Origin: Natrononativus amylolyticus | GTDB lineage: Archaea; Halobacteriota; Halobacteria; Halobacteriales; Natrialbaceae | Assembly (NCBI RefSeq): GCF_024362525.1 | Contig: NZ_CP101458.1 | Location: 1,612,001-1,676,000 of the forward strand | Length of the DNA: 64,000 nucleotides | Reading direction: 5' to 3' | Part shown: one piece after another, positions 16,512 to 25,178 of the stretch | Layout: the number at the start of each line of letters is the position of its first letter | How positions within the stretch are numbered: position 1 is the first letter of the stretch | Made by a program: the position numbers and the translations under genes | The notes under the pieces: model-generated | Told to the model about the DNA's origin: nothing | The model's database searches: none | What the model saw: the letters and a program-made list of their open reading frames with translations, nothing else

Positions 16512-17582
16512 TTAGTCGGCTTCGCCTTCGATCCAGTCGTCGTCCCAGACGTCGTGCTCCTGGAAGAACTCAGCAGCGCCCGGGTGGACCTCGAGATCCG
16601 GCATGACGGTCTCGGTCATCACCGACACGTCGCTGTAATCGAGCGTCGTCGGGTTCGAATCACGCATCGTGTCGTGGTGTTCGTGTGCGATCCGGCACAT
16701 TTCGTACACTGCGTCGGGGTGAACGTCGGAGCCGAACGCCCACTGGCCCTGTAGCGCCCAGCTGGTCACTTCGTCGATACCCAGCTCCTCGGTGATGTCC
16801 TGCTGGTAGCCGTACGGTTCGTACGTTTCGATCGCAGCGCCTTCGATTCCCTCGAGGGTCTCGACGAAGTGATCGTCGACTTCGATGGCGTAGAGCTGGC
16901 CGTCGCTCCTGACGTCGACTTCCTGGCACCAGCCCGCGAGCTCGACGCGGTTGGAGCCGTACAGAACGAGGGCGTCGACGCGGCCCTCCTCGACCGCGCC
17001 GGGGATGTCGTCGGTGTTCTCGTTGTTGATGTCGTTCGCGTCCCAGATACCGTCCTCCCGCAGTACCTCTTCGGTGAGCAGACGGGTACCGAATCCGGGT
17101 TCGATCGGGTAGATGGTGTACCCACCCTCCCGGAGGTCCTCCGTCGACTCGATGTCCGAGCCCTCCATCGCGACCCAGTGCATCTCGAGGCTGTCGAAGA
17201 GGTACCCCTGCATCGGCAGGTTCTCGACGGGGTCCTCGTCGAACGGGTCCTCGTCGTTCATCGCCTTTGACAGCGAGTTGTTGTCGACACCGATGGTGCT
17301 GAAGTCTCCCGTGTCGAACTCGTACAGGTTCGCCGTCCACCCCTCCGTCTCCTGGACGTCGATCGTTAGCGTGTCACTGTGCTCGGAGGCGGCGAGAGCG
17401 GTCGCCTGGCCCGCCGCCTGCGTTGCACTGCCGCTCGATGTTCCGGCGATCGCGATACTGTGTCCGTCACCGTCACCCCCGAGATCGCCGAGGTCGTCGA
17501 GACAACCTGCGAGTCCGAGGGCCCCCACGGCTCCAGCACTTTTGAGCACCGTTCGTCGTGTGTTACCGCCTTCCCTTGTCAT
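16512..17582 (-). CDS. TAXI family TRAP transporter solute-binding lipoprotein
   Basis: The 356-residue protein starts with a Tat motif (TRRTVLKSAG) and a lipobox ending in LAGC, so it is a lipid-anchored extracytoplasmic receptor. It continues with IAGTSSGSATQAAGQA, the ligand-binding start of TAXI receptors, and an acidic two-lobe body. It delivers substrate to the fused permease encoded directly downstream. The ATG at 17,582 is preferred to a codon 21 bp upstream because it gives the short n-region usual for Tat signals, and AAAAGCTTA about 32 bp upstream fits as TATA box. Characterised TAXI receptors bind glutamate or other carboxylates; the ligand here is unknown. Confidence 0.92.
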   Translation of the reverse strand: MTREGGNTRRTVLKSAGAVGALGLAGCLDDLGDLGGDGDGHSIAIAGTSSGSATQAAGQATALAASEHSDTLTIDVQETEGWTANLYEFDTGDFSTIGVDNNSLSKAMNDEDPFDEDPVENLPMQGYLFDSLEMHWVAMEGSDIESTEDLREGGYTIYPIEPGFGTRLLTEEVLREDGIWDANDINNENTDDIPGAVEEGRVDALVLYGSNRVELAGWCQEVDVRSDGQLYAIEVDDHFVETLEGIEGAAIETYEPYGYQQDITEELGIDEVTSWALQGQWAFGSDVHPDAVYEMCRIAHEHHDTMRDSNPTTLDYSDVSVMTETVMPDLEVHPGAAEFFQEHDVWDDDWIEGEAD

Positions 17583-17833
17583 ACATTCTCGTACTTGTAA
17601 CAAGGGAAGTTAAGCTTTTCTGAGAATCCCATCATAAATCGATGCATATTGTTGGCGTTACACGTTCCAAAACCGACCGTACACGCCATAGATTTCGGTT
17701 ATTTGAGGAGACTTGCCCAGATTCACTACTCGTGTAAATATGTGCGTGTTCAGGAAAATTGAGTTATTTACGCGAATCTAAGTTCCTAATTACATTATCA
17801 CGTATAGAATAAATGGGTCGGCGAGTGGTCCAC
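17583..17833. other. AT-rich intergenic region upstream of the TRAP receptor gene
   Basis: These 251 bp lie between the MFS gene and the TAXI receptor, both on the minus strand. They contain the probable receptor promoter (around 17,610-17,618). The part nearest the MFS gene is unusually AT-rich and may serve as its 3' end. No gene or repeat was seen. Confidence 0.5.
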
Positions 17834-19030
17834 TCACACCCGTCGATAGATGACGATCAACAGGACGAGAGCGACGAACGTACTGACGCCGAGCATACTC
17901 CAGGCGGCGTCGTACCCGGACACGTCGACGAGAAAACCGAACGCCGGCGGTGCGACCAGCGCGCCGAAGTTCAACGTCAACTGCCCGCCGGCGGTCGCAC
18001 TCCCCATCTCCTCGGTTGCCACGAGCGAGCCGATACACGAGTAGTAGATTCCCGTGAACCCGAGGACGAAAAAACCGAGGACGCTGAACAGGACGAGCGA
18101 GACGAGCGGCGTCTCGACGAGCGTCAGCACCAGAAACAGCACGAACGAGGCGGCCGTCTGCAAGAGCAGTATCCGAAGCGTCGAGACGGTTAACGGCGCG
18201 TTGAGAGTGTCAGCCAGCCAGCCGAAGGCGACACGGCCGGCGCTTCCGAAGACCTGTGCCGCCGCGAGCGTGACCCCGGCGAAGACGACGCTCGCGCCGA
18301 CCGCCTCGTCGACGAACAGGATCGTGTAGCCGATCGTCGTGAACAGGCCGGCACCCAAAAAGAACCCGGCGGCGGTGAGCAGCGTGTACTCCGGCGTTTC
18401 GAAGTGAGAGCGAATGCCGAGGCGGGTGCCGTCGCGGTCGCCGCCGCCCGATCGGTACAGCACGTGGAAGACCCCGCTGACCACGACGGCGAGAACGGCC
18501 GTGAGAACGAACCCGACCTCCCAGCCGTACCGGGTCGCGCCGAACCACGGGATGAGAACCGCGCTGATTCCGCTTCCGGCGGTCACGCCCACCTGCTTGA
18601 TCCCCATCGACGTGTTGAGCCGATCCTGCGGGATCGCGTTGAACACCGCCTTGTTGGTTCCCGGGATCGCGGTCGCGTAGAAGGCGCCGACGACGAACAC
18701 CGCGACGAGCAGCGTCGGGTACGTCGGAGCGACCGTGACAGCAACCACGCCGACCGCGAGGCCGAGCAACCCGACGAGCAACGCTCGCCCCTCGCCGTAC
18801 GTGTCGATGATCGCGCCGACCGGGATGAGAAACAGCGTGTACCCGAGCGTCAGCGCCGTCAGCATCACGCCGACGAGCGTCGCCGAGACGTTGAACTCCG
18901 CCCGGACGAACGGCGTCACCGCGTAGATCGTGTAAAAGCAGATGCTCGCGGTGACCTGCCAGAACAGGATGAGCGCGGTGTTCGCCCGCCAGTCTCGAGT
19001 CCGCGCCGCCGTCTCAACGGCCCCGCTCAT
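17834..19030 (-). CDS. MFS transporter, oxalate/formate antiporter-like
   Basis: A 398-residue carrier with about 12 hydrophobic segments. The loop between helices 2 and 3 has the MFS A-like motif (GAIIDTYGEGRALLVG), and the N-terminus and general pattern are those of the OFA and related monocarboxylate carriers. It is the last gene of the minus-strand run that starts at the USP gene; its start is 7 bp from the CoA-transferase stop, so they should be co-transcribed. Likely role: uptake or exchange of the acid processed by the neighbouring enzymes (inference). Confidence 0.85.
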   Translation of the reverse strand: MSGAVETAARTRDWRANTALILFWQVTASICFYTIYAVTPFVRAEFNVSATLVGVMLTALTLGYTLFLIPVGAIIDTYGEGRALLVGLLGLAVGVVAVTVAPTYPTLLVAVFVVGAFYATAIPGTNKAVFNAIPQDRLNTSMGIKQVGVTAGSGISAVLIPWFGATRYGWEVGFVLTAVLAVVVSGVFHVLYRSGGGDRDGTRLGIRSHFETPEYTLLTAAGFFLGAGLFTTIGYTILFVDEAVGASVVFAGVTLAAAQVFGSAGRVAFGWLADTLNAPLTVSTLRILLLQTAASFVLFLVLTLVETPLVSLVLFSVLGFFVLGFTGIYYSCIGSLVATEEMGSATAGGQLTLNFGALVAPPAFGFLVDVSGYDAAWSMLGVSTFVALVLLIVIYRRV

Positions 19031-19037
19031 CGCCGGA

Positions 19038-20495
19038 TCAGCGACCCCACTCGACGTGCCAGTCGAACGCCGTCTCGAGGTCGTGGGGCGTGTGACCGCC
19101 GCCCCGCCCGGCGCGCTCGCGGTAGGCCTCGAGGTCCGCGCGAAACGACGGGTGGGCGACCTCGGTCAGCGTTTCGGCCCGCTCTCGCGGGGACAGACCG
19201 CGGAGGTCCGCGACGCCGTGTTCGGTCACCACGACGGAGACGTCGTGTTCTGAGTGGTCGACGTGGGGCGTCATCGGGACGATCCGCGAGATGTCGCCGC
19301 CCGCGGCCGTCGACGGCAGCGCCACGATCGAGAGCCGACAGTTGCGGACGAAGTCGCCGCCGCCGCCGATGCCGTTGACCATCCGCGTGCCGCCGACGTG
19401 GGTCGCGTTCGCGTTTCCGTAGAGGTCGACCTCGACGGCGCTGTTGACGCCGACGACGCCGAAGCGCTCGATCAGCGCCGGGTTGTTCGAGAGGTCGGCC
19501 GGTCGCAACACGACGTCGTCGACGTAGCGGTCGATCTCCGCGAAGAACCGCTGCTGGCCGTCCCGCGAGAGCGCCAGCGACGTCGCGCTCGCGCCGGCGA
19601 GTTCCCCCGAGTCGAGCATGTCGAGGAGCCCGTCCTGGAACACCTCCCCGAAGTAGATCACCTCGCGGTCGCCGAAGTCGATGTCCGAGAGCGCGCCCAT
19701 CAGCGCGTTCCCCATGCTCCCGACGCCGAACTGGAGCGACACCGTCTCCTCGAGCAGCGGGTTCGTCGTCGCCTCCGCGGCGAGGAACTCGCCGAGGTGC
19801 TCTCCGATCGTGCGGTCGACGTCCGTCGGGTCGCGGAACGTGTACGGATCGTCCGGCGCCTCCGTTTCGACGACCGCGTGGAGGTCGTCCGGGTCGAACG
19901 CGACCCGGCTCTCGCCGATCCGTTCGATCGGCGCGTCGATCGGGATCGCCTCCCGAGCCGGCGGGGCGGCCCGCTCGTAGACGTCGTGAACCGCCGTCAG
20001 CTCGAGCGGCTGGGCGCGGTTCACCTCGAGGATCAGCCGGTCGGCCGCCCGAACCAGCGACGGGACGTGGCCGATCGACGTCGACGGGACGAACCAGCCC
20101 TCGCCGACCGCGACGGCCTCGACGATCGCGACGTCGACCTCGAGCCCCTGACCGAAGCGCAGTTCGTCGCCGAACTGGGAGACGTGGCGGTCGAAGAACT
20201 CTACTTCGCCGCCGTTGATCGCACTCCGGACCGCAGAGCGGGTCTGGAAGTGCGCCCGCCGGTCCATCGCCCCGGACTCGACGAGGGTCTCGTCGATCTC
20301 GCCGCCGACCCCGCCCGCGCTGACGATCGTCAGCGACGCCCGCTCGGCGAGTTCGGGGGGGACGGCCTTCGGGTAGCCGACGCCGCCGAACCCGCTGACC
20401 GCGACGGTGTCGCCGTCGGAGACGACGGCGGCCGCAACCGGCGCGTCCGCGAGCGGAAGCTCGCCGACGAGCCGGTCGTCTGCGGGGTCGCTCAT
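19038..20495 (-). CDS. CoA-transferase of the acetyl-CoA hydrolase/4-hydroxybutyrate CoA-transferase family
   Basis: A 485-residue enzyme that moves CoA between carboxylic acids through a glutamyl-CoA intermediate. The LQFGVGSMGNALMGAL segment is followed by YFGEVFQDG, in which E284 aligns with the family catalytic glutamate (IHTEMFSDG in relatives), then the HVGGTRMVNGIGGGGDF oxyanion region. The ATG at 20,495 overlaps the stop of the upstream MaoC gene by 4 bp (ATGA), indicating coupled translation. It probably activates the acid imported by the transporters using acetyl-, propionyl- or succinyl-CoA as donor; which acid cannot be read from sequence. Confidence 0.9.
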   Translation of the reverse strand: MSDPADDRLVGELPLADAPVAAAVVSDGDTVAVSGFGGVGYPKAVPPELAERASLTIVSAGGVGGEIDETLVESGAMDRRAHFQTRSAVRSAINGGEVEFFDRHVSQFGDELRFGQGLEVDVAIVEAVAVGEGWFVPSTSIGHVPSLVRAADRLILEVNRAQPLELTAVHDVYERAAPPAREAIPIDAPIERIGESRVAFDPDDLHAVVETEAPDDPYTFRDPTDVDRTIGEHLGEFLAAEATTNPLLEETVSLQFGVGSMGNALMGALSDIDFGDREVIYFGEVFQDGLLDMLDSGELAGASATSLALSRDGQQRFFAEIDRYVDDVVLRPADLSNNPALIERFGVVGVNSAVEVDLYGNANATHVGGTRMVNGIGGGGDFVRNCRLSIVALPSTAAGGDISRIVPMTPHVDHSEHDVSVVVTEHGVADLRGLSPRERAETLTEVAHPSFRADLEAYRERAGRGGGHTPHDLETAFDWHVEWGR

Positions 20496-21082
20496 TGGTC
20501 GTCGGGCTGGGTGCCGATCCCCTCGGGCCATCCCGGCGGCTGTTCGGCGGAGGGCTCCGCGTGCTCCCGTTTGAGCACCATCGGCGTCCGCTCGAGCGAG
20601 AGCACCTTCGTGCCGTCCTGGTTGTACGCCCGCAGCTCGGTGGTGACGATGCCGACGTGCGACCGGGAGTCGCTCTCGCGGGTCTCGAGTACCTCGCTCT
20701 CGGCGAAGATCGTATCGCCGTGGTAGACCGGCGCGTGGTGGCGGATCTTGTCGTAGCCGAGGTTCGCCGTGGCGTTTACCGAGACGTCGATCACGCTCAT
20801 CCCGACGGCCAGCGCGATGACGAACGTGCCGTCGACGAGGCGCTCGCCGAACTCGGTGTTCGCGGCGTACTCCTCGTTGAAGTGCATCGGATTGAGGTTC
20901 ATCGTCACGTTCGTCATCCAGACGTTGTCCGTCTCGGTGACGGTGCGGCCGAACGGGTGCTTGTAGACGTCGCCGACGGCGAAGTCCTCGAAGTAACGCC
21001 CGTGCCAGCCGGCGACGACGCGCGTCTCGTCGGCCTGTTCGGAAGTCGGTTCGTCGATCGTGTCGTCCGTATCGTCAGTCAT
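20492..21082 (-). CDS. MaoC-like hot-dog enoyl-CoA hydratase/dehydratase
   Basis: A 196-residue single hot-dog protein with acidic N- and C-terminal tails. The hydratase motif region reads TMNLNPMHFNEEYA: the histidine and the NP turn are kept but the catalytic aspartate of canonical R-hydratases (GDxNPxH) reads asparagine. Some haloarchaeal MaoC proteins of the mesaconyl-CoA hydratase type also depart from the canonical motif, so activity is likely but not certain. It lies between the acyl-CoA dehydrogenase and the CoA-transferase genes, as expected for hydration of an unsaturated CoA thioester. Confidence 0.85.
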   Translation of the reverse strand: MTDDTDDTIDEPTSEQADETRVVAGWHGRYFEDFAVGDVYKHPFGRTVTETDNVWMTNVTMNLNPMHFNEEYAANTEFGERLVDGTFVIALAVGMSVIDVSVNATANLGYDKIRHHAPVYHGDTIFAESEVLETRESDSRSHVGIVTTELRAYNQDGTKVLSLERTPMVLKREHAEPSAEQPPGWPEGIGTQPDDQ

Positions 21083-21160
21083 TGTGGGTTCGTGTTGGGT
21101 CGTTTACAGTCGGTTCGTCGGCGTTCACAGCGCCGCCTCGAGGGAGCCGTCCGGCCCCCG

Positions 21161-22366
21161 TCAGTACGACCGCGGTAGTCCGAGGACGGTCTCGCCGAGG
21201 TAGTTGAGCGCGAGCTGCTGGGAGATCGGCACGATCCGGGTGAGCCTGGCCTCCCGGAAGTAGCGCTCGACGTCGTACTCGCGGGCGACGCCGAACCCGC
21301 CGTGGGTCTGGACGGCGGCGTCCGCCGCGGCGAAGGCGGCCTCCGCGGCGAGGTACTTCGCGACGTTCGCGCGGGCGCCCGCGTCCTTCCGGTCGGCGTC
21401 GTCGAGCTCCTCGGCGCCGGCGTACACCAGCTGCTTGGCCGCGAGCACCTGCGCGTAGGCGTCGGCGATCGGGTGCTGGATCCCCTGGTTCGCCCCGATC
21501 GGCTGGCCGAACACCTCCCGTTCGTTCGCGTACTCGATCCCGCGCTCTAAGGCCGCCTCCCCGAGACCGACGCACTCGGCGGCGATCACGAGTCGCTCCT
21601 CGTTGAGCCCGTCGAGCACCTGGTAGAATCCCTCGCCCTCCTCGCCGATGAGTGCCTCCTCAGGCAGTCGCAGGTCCGAGAACCACATCTCGTAGGAGTG
21701 GACGAAGCCGCTGACCGTCTTGGGGATCTGGCGGATCTCGAGGGCGTCCTGGTCGTAGGCCTCCTCCAGGTCGACCAGGAACATCGAGATGCCGCGCGTT
21801 CGCTTGTCGGCCTCCTCGAGCGGGGTCGTCCGGGCCATCAGGACGAGGTAGTCGCTGGCGTCGACGCGGGAGATCCAGATCTTCTGGCCGTTGACGACGT
21901 ACTCGTCGCCGTCCTTTTCGGCCGTCGTCTCCATCGCCGTCGAGTTCGAGCCGGCGTTCGGCTCGGTGAGGCCGAACGCCTGGATCGCCACCTCCCCGCG
22001 GGCGACGCGGGGCAGCAGCTCCGACTTCTGTTCCTCGCTTGCGTACTTCACGAGCGGCACGCTGTTGTAGATACCGCCGTGGATCGCCTGGGCGGCGCTG
22101 AAGCCGCCGCCGCTCGCGGCGATCTCCTCCATCATCACGACGACCTCCGGCGTCCCCATCCCCGCGCCGCCGTACTCCTCGGGGATCAGTATGCCGAGCC
22201 AGCCGTGCTCGCCGAGCTGGTCGACGAACTCCGATGGGTACTCCTCCTCGCGGTCCTTCTCACGCCAGTACTCGGCGTCGAAATCCGAACACACGTCGCG
22301 AATACTGCTGCGAACGAGCTGTTGTTCATCTGAGAGAGATATGCTGTCTCGCCAGGCGTGTGCCAT
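21161..22366 (-). CDS. acyl-CoA dehydrogenase
   Basis: A 401-residue FAD enzyme that oxidises an acyl-CoA to the enoyl-CoA. It has IPEEYGGAGMG, the FGLTEPNAGSN flavin motif, QKIWISR and the C-terminal QTHGGFGVAREYDVERYFRE. The usual C-terminal glutamate position reads VPISQ, but the helix-G position used by isovaleryl-CoA dehydrogenase has a glutamate (LNEERLVIAAE), so this enzyme has a plausible base and may prefer branched substrates (inference). It is 78 bp upstream of the MaoC hydratase gene and 89 bp downstream of the MmgE/PrpD gene in the same run. Confidence 0.92.
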   Translation of the reverse strand: MAHAWRDSISLSDEQQLVRSSIRDVCSDFDAEYWREKDREEEYPSEFVDQLGEHGWLGILIPEEYGGAGMGTPEVVVMMEEIAASGGGFSAAQAIHGGIYNSVPLVKYASEEQKSELLPRVARGEVAIQAFGLTEPNAGSNSTAMETTAEKDGDEYVVNGQKIWISRVDASDYLVLMARTTPLEEADKRTRGISMFLVDLEEAYDQDALEIRQIPKTVSGFVHSYEMWFSDLRLPEEALIGEEGEGFYQVLDGLNEERLVIAAECVGLGEAALERGIEYANEREVFGQPIGANQGIQHPIADAYAQVLAAKQLVYAGAEELDDADRKDAGARANVAKYLAAEAAFAAADAAVQTHGGFGVAREYDVERYFREARLTRIVPISQQLALNYLGETVLGLPRSY

Positions 22367-22455
22367 CGTATACCTATGGCGAACTCACACACATAAGTCT
22401 GCAGAAGCCGGAAGGCCGGTTCACGACCGCTGACACTCGAGCGGCCGGAAAACCG

Positions 22456-23817
22456 CTACTCCGCGCGATCGAGCGCGTCGAACAGCGGCGCCGTCGAGTC
22501 GCCCGATCCGAGCCCGTCGACCGCCTCGACGATCGCGTCCGCAGCCTCGCCGTCGACGCCGGAGGTACCCGCGAGTTCGCGGAACTTCTCTCGAACCTCG
22601 GCCCACGACATCGGCTTCTCCGGCTCCCCGCGGGCGTACTCGACGAACCGCTCGTGGCGCCCGTCGGCGTCGACGCTGACGCGAGCCGTCCACCGCTGCG
22701 GGAACTCGTCGTTCGTCTCGTCGGTCGAGACGACCTCGACGCGGTCCATCAGCTCGCACAGCGCCGGCTCGTCGAGATTCTCCTGTGCCTCGAGGAAGGC
22801 GGCGAGCCCCGCCTCGCCGCGCGCGAGTGCGAGTGCGGCCGCGAACGGCGCGGAGAACTGGCAGTCGACGAAGTTCGACGGGCGCCGCTTCGCCTCGATC
22901 GGTTCGCCCGTCAGCCGAACGCCGGGGGCGGGGAGGTCGACCGTCACGGACTCCACCGCCTCGAGGTCGACCTCGCCTCGAAGGTCGAGCATCGCGTCGA
23001 TCGCGGCGTGCATGTACCGACAGCAAGGGTACGGTTTGAGCGCGGTCTCGAGCACCGCCGCTCCGGGCTCGATCGACGCGAGAACCTCGGGGTGCGCCGT
23101 CTCGGTGTAGCCGTGGAGGAAGCCGTACGCCCCCTCGATCGGCTCGGCGGCGCCCCGGAACCCCGCGTCGACCAGTTCGGCCGCGAGCACCGCCCGCTGT
23201 GCGGCCAGACCGGGGTGGAGGCGCTTGTTCCAGGCGCCGTTCTCGAGGAACTGCAGCGAGCCGGCGGCCTGGCTGCCGTTGACGCCGAAGGCGGCCTCGA
23301 ACGCCGTCGCGTCGAAGCCCCGGAGGCGGCCGACGGCGGCCGTCGCGCCGAAGGTTCCGCAGGTCGCGGTGAGGTGAAAGCCGCGGGCGTAGTGGGCGTC
23401 CGGGTCGACGGCGCGGCCGAGCGCGCAGGTGACGTCGTACCCCAGCGAGATCGCCGCGAACAGCTCCTCGCCGGTCGTCCCTCGCTCGCGAGCCACCGGG
23501 AGCGCGGCGGCGATGACGGGCGCGCCGGGGTGAAGCGACGACTCCCGGTGGGTGTCGTCGAAGTCCAGACTGTGGGCGAACGTTCCGCCGAGCAGCGCCG
23601 CGCGGTCGGCTGCGAGCGCCCCGCCGGTCGGAACTCGCGGGGCGTCGGCGCCTCCGAGCGCCTCGACGGCCTCGAGGACGCTGGCAGCGGAGCGGGCGTG
23701 AGCGCGGCCGCCGGCGACGAGTCCGATCCAGTCGAGGAGGTGACGCTCGATCCGTTCGGCGGTCTCCCTGTCGGGTGCGGGCGCGTCGGCGCAGTACGCC
23801 GCGAGCGGTTCGACCAT
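22456..23817 (-). CDS. MmgE/PrpD family protein
   Basis: A 453-residue protein of the family that includes 2-methylcitrate dehydratase, cis-aconitate decarboxylase and iminodisuccinate epimerase. The all-helical N-terminal part contains DWIGLVAGG and the HSLDFDDTH motif with its conserved Asp pair; the middle has NGSQAAGSLQF and KRLHPGLAAQ; CCRYMH is in the second domain. The start overlaps the SDR stop by 1 bp. In this context it most likely dehydrates, isomerises or decarboxylates a polycarboxylate before or after the CoA steps; which of these is not decidable by eye. Confidence 0.88.
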   Translation of the reverse strand: MVEPLAAYCADAPAPDRETAERIERHLLDWIGLVAGGRAHARSAASVLEAVEALGGADAPRVPTGGALAADRAALLGGTFAHSLDFDDTHRESSLHPGAPVIAAALPVARERGTTGEELFAAISLGYDVTCALGRAVDPDAHYARGFHLTATCGTFGATAAVGRLRGFDATAFEAAFGVNGSQAAGSLQFLENGAWNKRLHPGLAAQRAVLAAELVDAGFRGAAEPIEGAYGFLHGYTETAHPEVLASIEPGAAVLETALKPYPCCRYMHAAIDAMLDLRGEVDLEAVESVTVDLPAPGVRLTGEPIEAKRRPSNFVDCQFSAPFAAALALARGEAGLAAFLEAQENLDEPALCELMDRVEVVSTDETNDEFPQRWTARVSVDADGRHERFVEYARGEPEKPMSWAEVREKFRELAGTSGVDGEAADAIVEAVDGLGSGDSTAPLFDALDRAE

Positions 23818-24617
23818 CAGAACGCCCCCCGCGACCAGCCGCCGTCGACCGGGAGGGTCGTCCCTGTAACGTAGCTCGCCTCCGGCGATGCGAGGAACGC
23901 GACCGCGCTGGCGAACTCCTCGGGCGTTCCGAGGTCGTCGACCGCGAGTTCGTCCGCCCGGCGCTTCCGGGCCTCGTCGACCGTGATCCCCTCGCGCTCG
24001 GCGAGCAGCTCGATCTTGTGCTCGAGGCGCTCCGTGACGATCCCGCGCGGACAGACGCAGTTGACCCGGACCTCCGGTCCGTACTCCCGCGAGAGGGACT
24101 TCGAGAGCGCGTAGAGTCCCGGCCGGAGCAAGCTCTGGAAGACGTCGCCGGGAAGCGGCTCGCGAGCGGTGGCCGAGACGACGTTGACGACGGCGCCGCC
24201 GCCGTCGGCCAGCGCCGGTAGCGCGGTCCGTAGCGTGACGAACGTTCCCCGGATCACGCCCGCGTAGGCGTCGTCGAGCTCGTCGACGGTCGTCTCCTCG
24301 ATCGACTGCACCGGCGGTCCGCCGTGGTTCGTCACCAGCACGTCGAGTCCCCCGAGGTCGTCGATCGCTCCGGAGACGGCCTCGCGGATCTCGTCAGGGG
24401 CGGTGAGATCTCCGGTCGCCACGAGGACGCAGTCCTCGTCGGCGCCGGTCTCCGCGACGATCCACTCTCGTGCGACCTCGAGATTCTCCCGGGACCGAGA
24501 GACGATTGCGACGCGAGCGCCCCGCTCGACCAGCTCTCGGGCCGTCTCCCGGCCCAGCCCCTTGCTCGCCGCGGTGACGAGCGCACGGGAGCCGTCGAAG
24601 TCGGCGTCCCCGTTCAT
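23817..24617 (-). CDS. SDR family oxidoreductase
   Basis: A 266-residue classical short-chain dehydrogenase. The NAD(P) motif is TAASKGLG at residues 15-22; Ser148, Tyr169 and Lys173 form the catalytic set (YALSK). The NAG motif reads NHG. An Arg pair after the second strand (SRSRENL) favours NADPH. The C-terminal TGTTLPVDGGW is typical. The region around 150-168 (PLPGDVFQSLLRPG) resembles SDRs annotated as 3-oxoacyl-ACP reductases. It overlaps the USP gene upstream by 4 bp and the MmgE/PrpD gene downstream by 1 bp. Confidence 0.9.
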   Translation of the reverse strand: MNGDADFDGSRALVTAASKGLGRETARELVERGARVAIVSRSRENLEVAREWIVAETGADEDCVLVATGDLTAPDEIREAVSGAIDDLGGLDVLVTNHGGPPVQSIEETTVDELDDAYAGVIRGTFVTLRTALPALADGGGAVVNVVSATAREPLPGDVFQSLLRPGLYALSKSLSREYGPEVRVNCVCPRGIVTERLEHKIELLAEREGITVDEARKRRADELAVDDLGTPEEFASAVAFLASPEASYVTGTTLPVDGGWSRGAF

Positions 24618-25054
24618 GCTGGAGCCACGATCACCGGGCGTTCGCTGTCGAGAATGACCGCCTGCGTGACGCTGCCGAACAGCACCTTGCCGACGGGCGA
24701 GCGACGACGGGCGCTGAGGCTGATCGCGTTGACGTCGAACTCGTCGGCGAGCTCGAGGATCGCGGACGCGGGGTCGCCGGTCACGTCGTGGGCCTCGACC
24801 TCGACGCCCGACTCACGGAGCGAATTCACCACGCGTGAAACGGTGTCCGGAAGCCCCTGGAGGTCCTTCAGGGAGCGGTTGATCTCGTCGATGTACGCGG
24901 GACCGGCTTCGTCGCCGGGGGCGTCGATCTCCTCGTAGACGTACAGTACGTCGACCCGCAGTTCGTCCGTCGCGCTCGGGAGGTCGAGCAGAGTGTCGAT
25001 CTGTGCCTGGGCTCTTTCCTCGTCCGTGTCCACCGGCGCCAACACGCGGTACAT
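24614..25054 (-). CDS. universal stress protein (UspA family)
   Basis: A 146-residue UspA-fold protein with an N-terminal VLAPVDTDEERAQAQ strand-helix and the C-terminal nucleotide-binding pattern SPVGKVLFGSVTQAVI, which usually indicates an ATP-binding member. The ATG at 25,054 puts the first strand at residue 3; an upstream in-frame codon lies in the promoter region. It is the first gene of the minus-strand catabolic run and overlaps the SDR start by 4 bp, so it is likely co-expressed with it. Adjacent USP genes are common beside transporters and catabolic enzymes in haloarchaea. Confidence 0.9.
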   Translation of the reverse strand: MYRVLAPVDTDEERAQAQIDTLLDLPSATDELRVDVLYVYEEIDAPGDEAGPAYIDEINRSLKDLQGLPDTVSRVVNSLRESGVEVEAHDVTGDPASAILELADEFDVNAISLSARRRSPVGKVLFGSVTQAVILDSERPVIVAPA

Positions 25055-25178
25055 GTCCGGTACCTTGGTGGCAGGGACTATCAATCATGCGTGATCCAGA
25101 CAGGCACACCCGGGTTCGCCATCCACAACGGGTATACGGTCGAAGGCTGAACTGCTACCCCGAGATCGTGACGGGACC

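Noticed and set aside
19254-20726. 490-codon plus-strand frame opposite the CoA-transferase
   Set aside because: Mirror of a real gene; composition is Arg/Asp/Val-rich without any domain.
14238-25054. Complete itaconate or methylaspartate pathway
   Set aside because: CoA-transferase, hydratase and MmgE/PrpD would fit parts of these, but no citramalyl-CoA or methylmalyl-CoA lyase and no methylaspartate enzymes are present, and the CoA-transferase family differs from mesaconate CoA-transferase.
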